Shown here in pieces: positions 1-4,100 of a stretch of DNA of 6,312 nucleotides. This DNA comes from an uncultured Planctomycetaceae bacterium. Lineage in GTDB: Bacteria; Planctomycetota; Planctomycetia; Planctomycetales; Planctomycetaceae. Every line of letters begins with the position of its first letter. The first letter of the stretch is position 1. The notes beneath the pieces were generated by a model. That model made no database searches and was not told the origin of the DNA. It saw only the letters and a list, made by a program, of their open reading frames with translations. The stretch spans positions 1-6,312 of the forward strand of contig CAIJTL010000278.1 in the NCBI GenBank assembly GCA_903823545.1, given 5' to 3'. Position numbers and translations under genes: made by a program.

Positions 1-59
1 CCGACATCAACGTCCGACAAACATTTGTCGCTGGCAAGCAGGTCTTCGTGAGTGAATGA
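1..59 (+). CDS. 3' end of an upstream gene, C-terminal tail only, possibly an amidohydrolase
   Basis: A reading frame enters from the left edge (first whole codon at 3) and stops at TGA 57-59. It encodes DINVRQTFVAGKQVFVSE. The pattern of a hydrophobic strand, a Gly-Lys turn and another short hydrophobic strand resembles the last beta hairpin of the small beta-sandwich domain in metal-dependent amidohydrolases, where tails such as V-x-x-V-x-V-x-G-K/R-x-V are common. The other two forward frames also stop within the first 55 bases, so the choice of frame rests on this resemblance. Eighteen residues cannot establish a family, and the enzyme identity is a weak inference. Confidence 0.4.
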   Translation, partial: DINVRQTFVAGKQVFVSE

Positions 60-186
60 AAAGTAGTTTTTGTAACGCGGAAGCTGACCACTCGCTTGCG
101 CGTCGTGCTAGTTTTTGAATCCCTTCTGCTGTGATGGCTTGCTAGACTCCCTACCGTCACCAGTTCATTGACGAGGAAAGACCAAA
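60..186 (+). other. Intergenic leader of the Uma2-family gene
   Basis: This 127-base gap lies between the upstream stop and the Uma2 start and should hold the promoter of the Uma2 gene. I looked for sigma70-like boxes. TTGAAT (115-120) and TAGACT (143-148) are the nearest candidates, but they are 22 bases apart, too far for a standard promoter, so I make no promoter call. No strong hairpin was seen. Confidence 0.4.
173..180 (+). promoter_or_regulatory. Ribosome binding site of the Uma2-family gene
   Basis: The purine run GAGGAAAG contains the GAGGA core of a Shine-Dalgarno sequence. Nine bases separate GAGGA from the ATG at 187. This supports that ATG as the true start. Confidence 0.75.
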
Positions 187-843
187 ATGGTTGCCGCTAT
201 ATCGCCTCCTGAAACATTCGCCGAGATGTGGGAACAACTCGGCAACGTCCCGCTCAATCGCATCCGCATGTTTCCGCCTCCCGGCACCGCGACCGTTGCT
301 GACGTCGAACGTCTGTGCGACCGCGAGCCGAAGTGTCTGTGCGAACTCATAGATGGTGTGCTGGTGGAGAAGACGATGGGACACGTTGAATCGCGATTGG
401 CAGTCAGGCTGAGTTACTTGCTGCAAGCATTTTTAGAGGATCACGATTTCGGTGTTGTCACGGGAGCTGACGGGCCGCATCACCTTCTTCCGGATCAAGT
501 TCGCTTTCCCGATGTCGCTTTCATCAGCTACGAGAACATTCCAGAAGACGCGGATTGCCAAACTACGGTGCCCGACTGGATTCCGTCGCTCGCCGTTGAA
601 GTCATCAGTAAGAACAACACAAAGGCCGAGATGGCCCGCAAGTTGCGTGACTACTTTGAAGCTGGGGTCAAGCTGGTCTGGTACGTCGATCCGCCGACGC
701 GAACCGTGCAGGTTTATCGCTCGCCAGAAACTTTCATCACAAAAAGCGAAGACGAAGAACTCGATGGCGAAGATGTACTCCCCGGCTTTCGTGTTTCCAT
801 CCGCGACTGGTTCGACCGCGCGTTGCGCGTACGACCGAATTGA
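187..843 (+). CDS. Uma2-family (DUF820) protein, putative PD-(D/E)XK nuclease
   Basis: This 218-residue protein matches the Uma2/DUF820 family, a restriction-endonuclease-like fold that is abundant in cyanobacteria and planctomycetes and whose role is mostly unknown. Family landmarks are visible: an early ELIDGVLVEK strand pair (residues 53-62), RFPDVAFIS with the putative metal-binding Asp109, LAVEVISKNNT with Glu138, then KLRDYFEAGVKLVWYVDP (152-169), the conserved helix and strand with aromatic YF and WYVDP. Asp109 and Glu138 in E-V-I fit the D...ExK-like active site of the fold, with a migrated or atypical lysine as is common in this family. The length is usual for Uma2 proteins, although the first 35 residues form an extra N-terminal stretch. 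There is no signal peptide, so it should be cytoplasmic. The start is fixed by GAGGAAAG nine bases upstream. It appears monocistronic, with a stem-loop 31 bases after its stop. Nuclease activity is inferred from fold, not shown. Confidence 0.9.
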   Translation: MVAAISPPETFAEMWEQLGNVPLNRIRMFPPPGTATVADVERLCDREPKCLCELIDGVLVEKTMGHVESRLAVRLSYLLQAFLEDHDFGVVTGADGPHHLLPDQVRFPDVAFISYENIPEDADCQTTVPDWIPSLAVEVISKNNTKAEMARKLRDYFEAGVKLVWYVDPPTRTVQVYRSPETFITKSEDEELDGEDVLPGFRVSIRDWFDRALRVRPN

Positions 844-874
844 GGCCCTCTGCCCTTCGTGTTGATCACTGTGG

Positions 875-918
875 GGCTCGCGTGCGGGTTCTGCTGCTGA
901 ATCTGTTGCACGCGAGCC
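875..918 (+). terminator. Stem-loop downstream of the Uma2 gene, possible terminator
   Basis: Perfect 11-base arms GGCTCGCGTGC (875-885) and GCACGCGAGCC (908-918) flank a 22-base loop. The pairing may extend outward through TGTGG (870-874) and CCACA (926-930), with extra unpaired bases on the right arm. It begins 31 bases after the Uma2 stop, where a terminator or 3'-end stabilising hairpin is expected. There is no T run after it, so it is not a textbook Rho-independent terminator. Confidence 0.45.
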
Positions 919-1084
919 GCGTGTCCCACAGAAATTGCGGAGCGCCGGCTTACCAACGGCTCTCTCATCATCGTTACAACGTGCAGACTCCTCCCAGCCG
1001 GATGGCGTTCGCTGACCGGCAAGGTTTTTCACAGACTTAGAGTCATGCCGCTCAATTCACGGCTCCGAAAGCCTACCGAGACAG

Positions 1085-1111
1085 CCCAACGCGCAGATTC
1101 TGCGCGTTGGG
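1085..1111 (+). repeat. Perfect 27-base palindrome upstream of the giant gene
   Basis: Arms CCCAACGCGCAGA (1085-1097) and TCTGCGCGTTGGG (1099-1111) are exact reverse complements around a single T at 1098. As RNA it would form a very stable GC-rich hairpin with the innermost pairs opened. No T tract follows. It lies 67 bases before ATG 1179, and could be a terminator-like hairpin, a structured 5' leader or an operator. The sequence does not decide among these. Confidence 0.7.
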
Positions 1112-1178
1112 TCGTCGGGGAAATCGGGTGAGCGTGATCGGTCAATGCCGACCGGTTGTGTCATCGTTGGCTTTGGGA

Positions 1179-4100
1179 ATGTGCGTCATGCGTCAAACCG
1201 TTTTGGAGTTGTGGAAGCGCAGAGGTTTGCTGTCTCGTTACTGCGGCTCGGCACCCACCGAGAACGACAGCGCGGGACCACATCCGACTCCCGGAAGGCC
1301 GCAGATCTCAAAACGACGATTGTTGTTGGAACGACTCGAAGAGCGATTGTTGTTCGACGCGGGTCCGCAAGCGCCGACTGACGTTGATGTCCAAGCGGCG
1401 AACGATCAGTTGATGCAATCTGCGTCCGTCGCCGACGTGCTCGATTCGCGTCTGATCGAACCTGTTGACGCTCGCCCCGCGATGACTGCGAGCGATGCGG
1501 CGAACTCAGCGAATGCCCCAAGCAATTCAAATAGCCCCCAACTCACTCAAACGAACGCGGTGCCGGTACTGAATCCGAACGCTGATGATTCAGCGTCCGT
1601 CGGATCGCTGCTGAATAACGACGCGGTTGCCGCCGATTTGCTGACTACTGTTGATGAGCAGCGTTCTGAGTTGCGCGCGGCGACGATTGATCTGCGGCAT
1701 GAGTTGATCTTCGTTGACCCAACGCTCACGAATGCCGACGAACTGGTTGCGGGGTTACTCAAGAGCGCAGATAGCAGCCGATCTTTGGAAGTGGTCATGT
1801 TCGACGCGACCAAAGATGGAATCACGCAAATCACCGAAGTGCTGGCGGCACACAACGGCATCGACGCGGTCCACTTGGTAACGCACGGTTCGGAGTCCGC
1901 CATCAAGCTGGGATCAACGTGGTTGAATGCGGAGAGTCTGGTCAGTCATGCGGGTGACTTTGCGAAGTGGGAATTGTCGCTCACTTCAAACGCGGACTTA
2001 CTGGTTTACGGCTGCAACTTGGCGAGCAGTGTTATCGGCCAAGAATTGATGAGTAGCCTTGCCGCGTTGACGGGAGCGGATGTCGCCGCGAGCAACGATC
2101 CGACAGGCAACAGTCAGTTAGGTGGGAACTGGGATCTGGAATTGGCATCGGGCACGATCGAGACTCAAAGCCTCTCCGCTCCCGAATGGATGGGGACGCT
2201 CGCACCGCTGAGCTTCGTGCAGTCCTACTTCGTACCGCTACCAGATACGAACATTCGGACGGCCTACACTGCGCTTGGAGCGACAACGAGTGCTCAGATT
2301 AACTCCGTCATTTCGATTGCGACTAGCAGTAGCAACACGGTGATTGTCTACGATCAATGGGAAGATGGTTTTGAAGCCGACCTCAGTAACCCAACGCAGA
2401 CCACCACACAAATCTGGGGTGACGGCAATTTGGCGAACGGTGCCGCCCCGGGTTACGCAAGCGACATCATCACACCTGGTGGAACGATCGCGTTGCAGAA
2501 TCTCGTCAGCTTGCCGCGAAATCCGGCGACGGTGTTGTTCGATGGGGGAGATCGATTTGGTTCGACAAAGGCGGTCGCTGTCACACGCGCCGCTTGGGCC
2601 ACGTCACCCGGTTCCGTCTTGGGAACTGCGGTCGATGTTTACGACACCAGCAAATTCGGGACGAACTTCAAGGTTCCCGTTGGTCAGAACACACCGAACA
2701 TGAACTTAATGTTCGAGTACGCCTCGTTGCTGGTCCAAGCCTCTCAGAATGGGACCGTCATTCAGATTGATAAGAACGGAGACGGGAGTGTCGATCTCAC
2801 GCAGACGTTGAACATGGGAGAGACGTATCAAGTCAACGGCGGCATCATGCAAGGTGCCACGTTGATGTCCAGTAAACCGGTTCAGGCGCAATTGATGACT
2901 GGTGACATCGGCGGCACCTACGAGTCTCGGTCGTTCACACTCGCTCCGACTGACCAGTGGTCCGGAAGTTATTACAGCCCCGTTTCGACCACATTGGCAA
3001 CCGCGCCGCTGGCCGTGTTTCTCTACAACCCCGGTGCGGCAGCCATCACCGTCAACTACATGACGCTCGCGAGCAGCGGTTCGATTTCGATCGCCGCCAA
3101 CAGCACGTCGCGATTCGATATGCCGATGAATTCCGGCGCTCACTTCTATTCCACTGGCGGTGCGCCGTTCTATGCGGTGGGAACGATGGACTCCGACGCG
3201 GCCAATCATGCGGCGCACGATTGGGGTTTCCGACTGATTGCCGAAGACAACCTGACCACGGCCGCAGTCGCCGGTTGGGCACCGGGCAGCAGCAACTTGT
3301 CGGCCAATGGCAGCCCGCTGTGGGTCACAGCAGTGAATGCAACTCGGATCTATGTGGATTTCGACGGCAACTCAACAACCGGCGCTCTGACCGATCCGAA
3401 CGGCAAGAAGTACGACCAACACTATGATGTTAGCGCATTACAGTCGCAGCGGATTTACGACAGTTCGGACAATAACCAAACGGGAACCAAGGTCTACACG
3501 ATCGACGGAACCCTGATCACCGCCGCGTGGGGACAAGATCCGTCGGTCGCTCTCCCCGGCAATCCATATCTCGATATGGGAACGGCGGTCTTGCCGCTCC
3601 CGGCATCATCTATCCGCAAAACGTCGATCCTGCTCAATGATCTCGATTTCAGCGGGACGATCACACCCGGCGATGAATTGCAGTATTCGATCACGACCAC
3701 CAACGACGGTGTTGTTCCGTTGGGAAACGTGATCGTCAGCGACATCGTGCCGGTCGGAACGACTTACGTGGCTGGCAGCACAACCTTTAATGGAAACCCT
3801 GTTCTCGATCAGTCAGGAACAACAACATCTTTTCCGCTCGATGATCTCAACAACGGAACTGACGAAGGACTATCAATCGGAAACATCGCAGTCGGCCAAT
3901 CGTCAGTCGTGAGCTTCGCAGTACAAATCAACGATCCGTATGACGGCTCAGCGTTGGGGATCGTCAATTCGGCGCAAGTTGATACCGACGAAAGTTCGCT
4001 TATCGTCAGCGTCACAACGCCGCTCAATGCAACTCCCGGTGCTGTCGTCTTTGCAACATCGTTAGGGAGCGCAACAGAAGCCCCGTCATACCAACCGAAC

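Larger units (their letters stand above)
844..1178 (+). other. Non-coding gap with two inverted repeats
   Basis: The 335 bases between the Uma2 stop and the first ATG of the giant gene show no convincing gene. Short open frames here have no ribosome binding site and no recognisable product. The interval holds the inverted repeats at 875-918 and 1085-1111, described separately, and should contain the promoter of the giant gene. The frame of the giant gene is open back to just after TAG 1038-1040, so GTG codons at 1128, 1134 and 1158 are possible but unsupported earlier starts. Confidence 0.6.

Noticed and set aside
115..148. TTGAAT and TAGACT as a sigma70-like promoter of the Uma2 gene
   Set aside because: The 22-base spacing is outside the usual 16-19 range and neither box is a strong match.
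433..1032. 199-residue open frame on the - strand over the Uma2 gene and gap
   Set aside because: It is antisense to a well-recognised Uma2 gene, its product is rich in Arg with no recognisable domain, and it has no supporting ribosome site. It is a shadow frame.
840..1040. 66-residue + strand open frame after the Uma2 gene
   Set aside because: It overlaps the Uma2 stop, spans the stem-loop, and its Arg/His/Ser-rich product matches nothing I recognise.
3564..3579. 7-bp inverted repeat CCATATC / GATATGG
   Set aside because: It is inside the giant gene, has weak AT-rich arms and no regulatory context.
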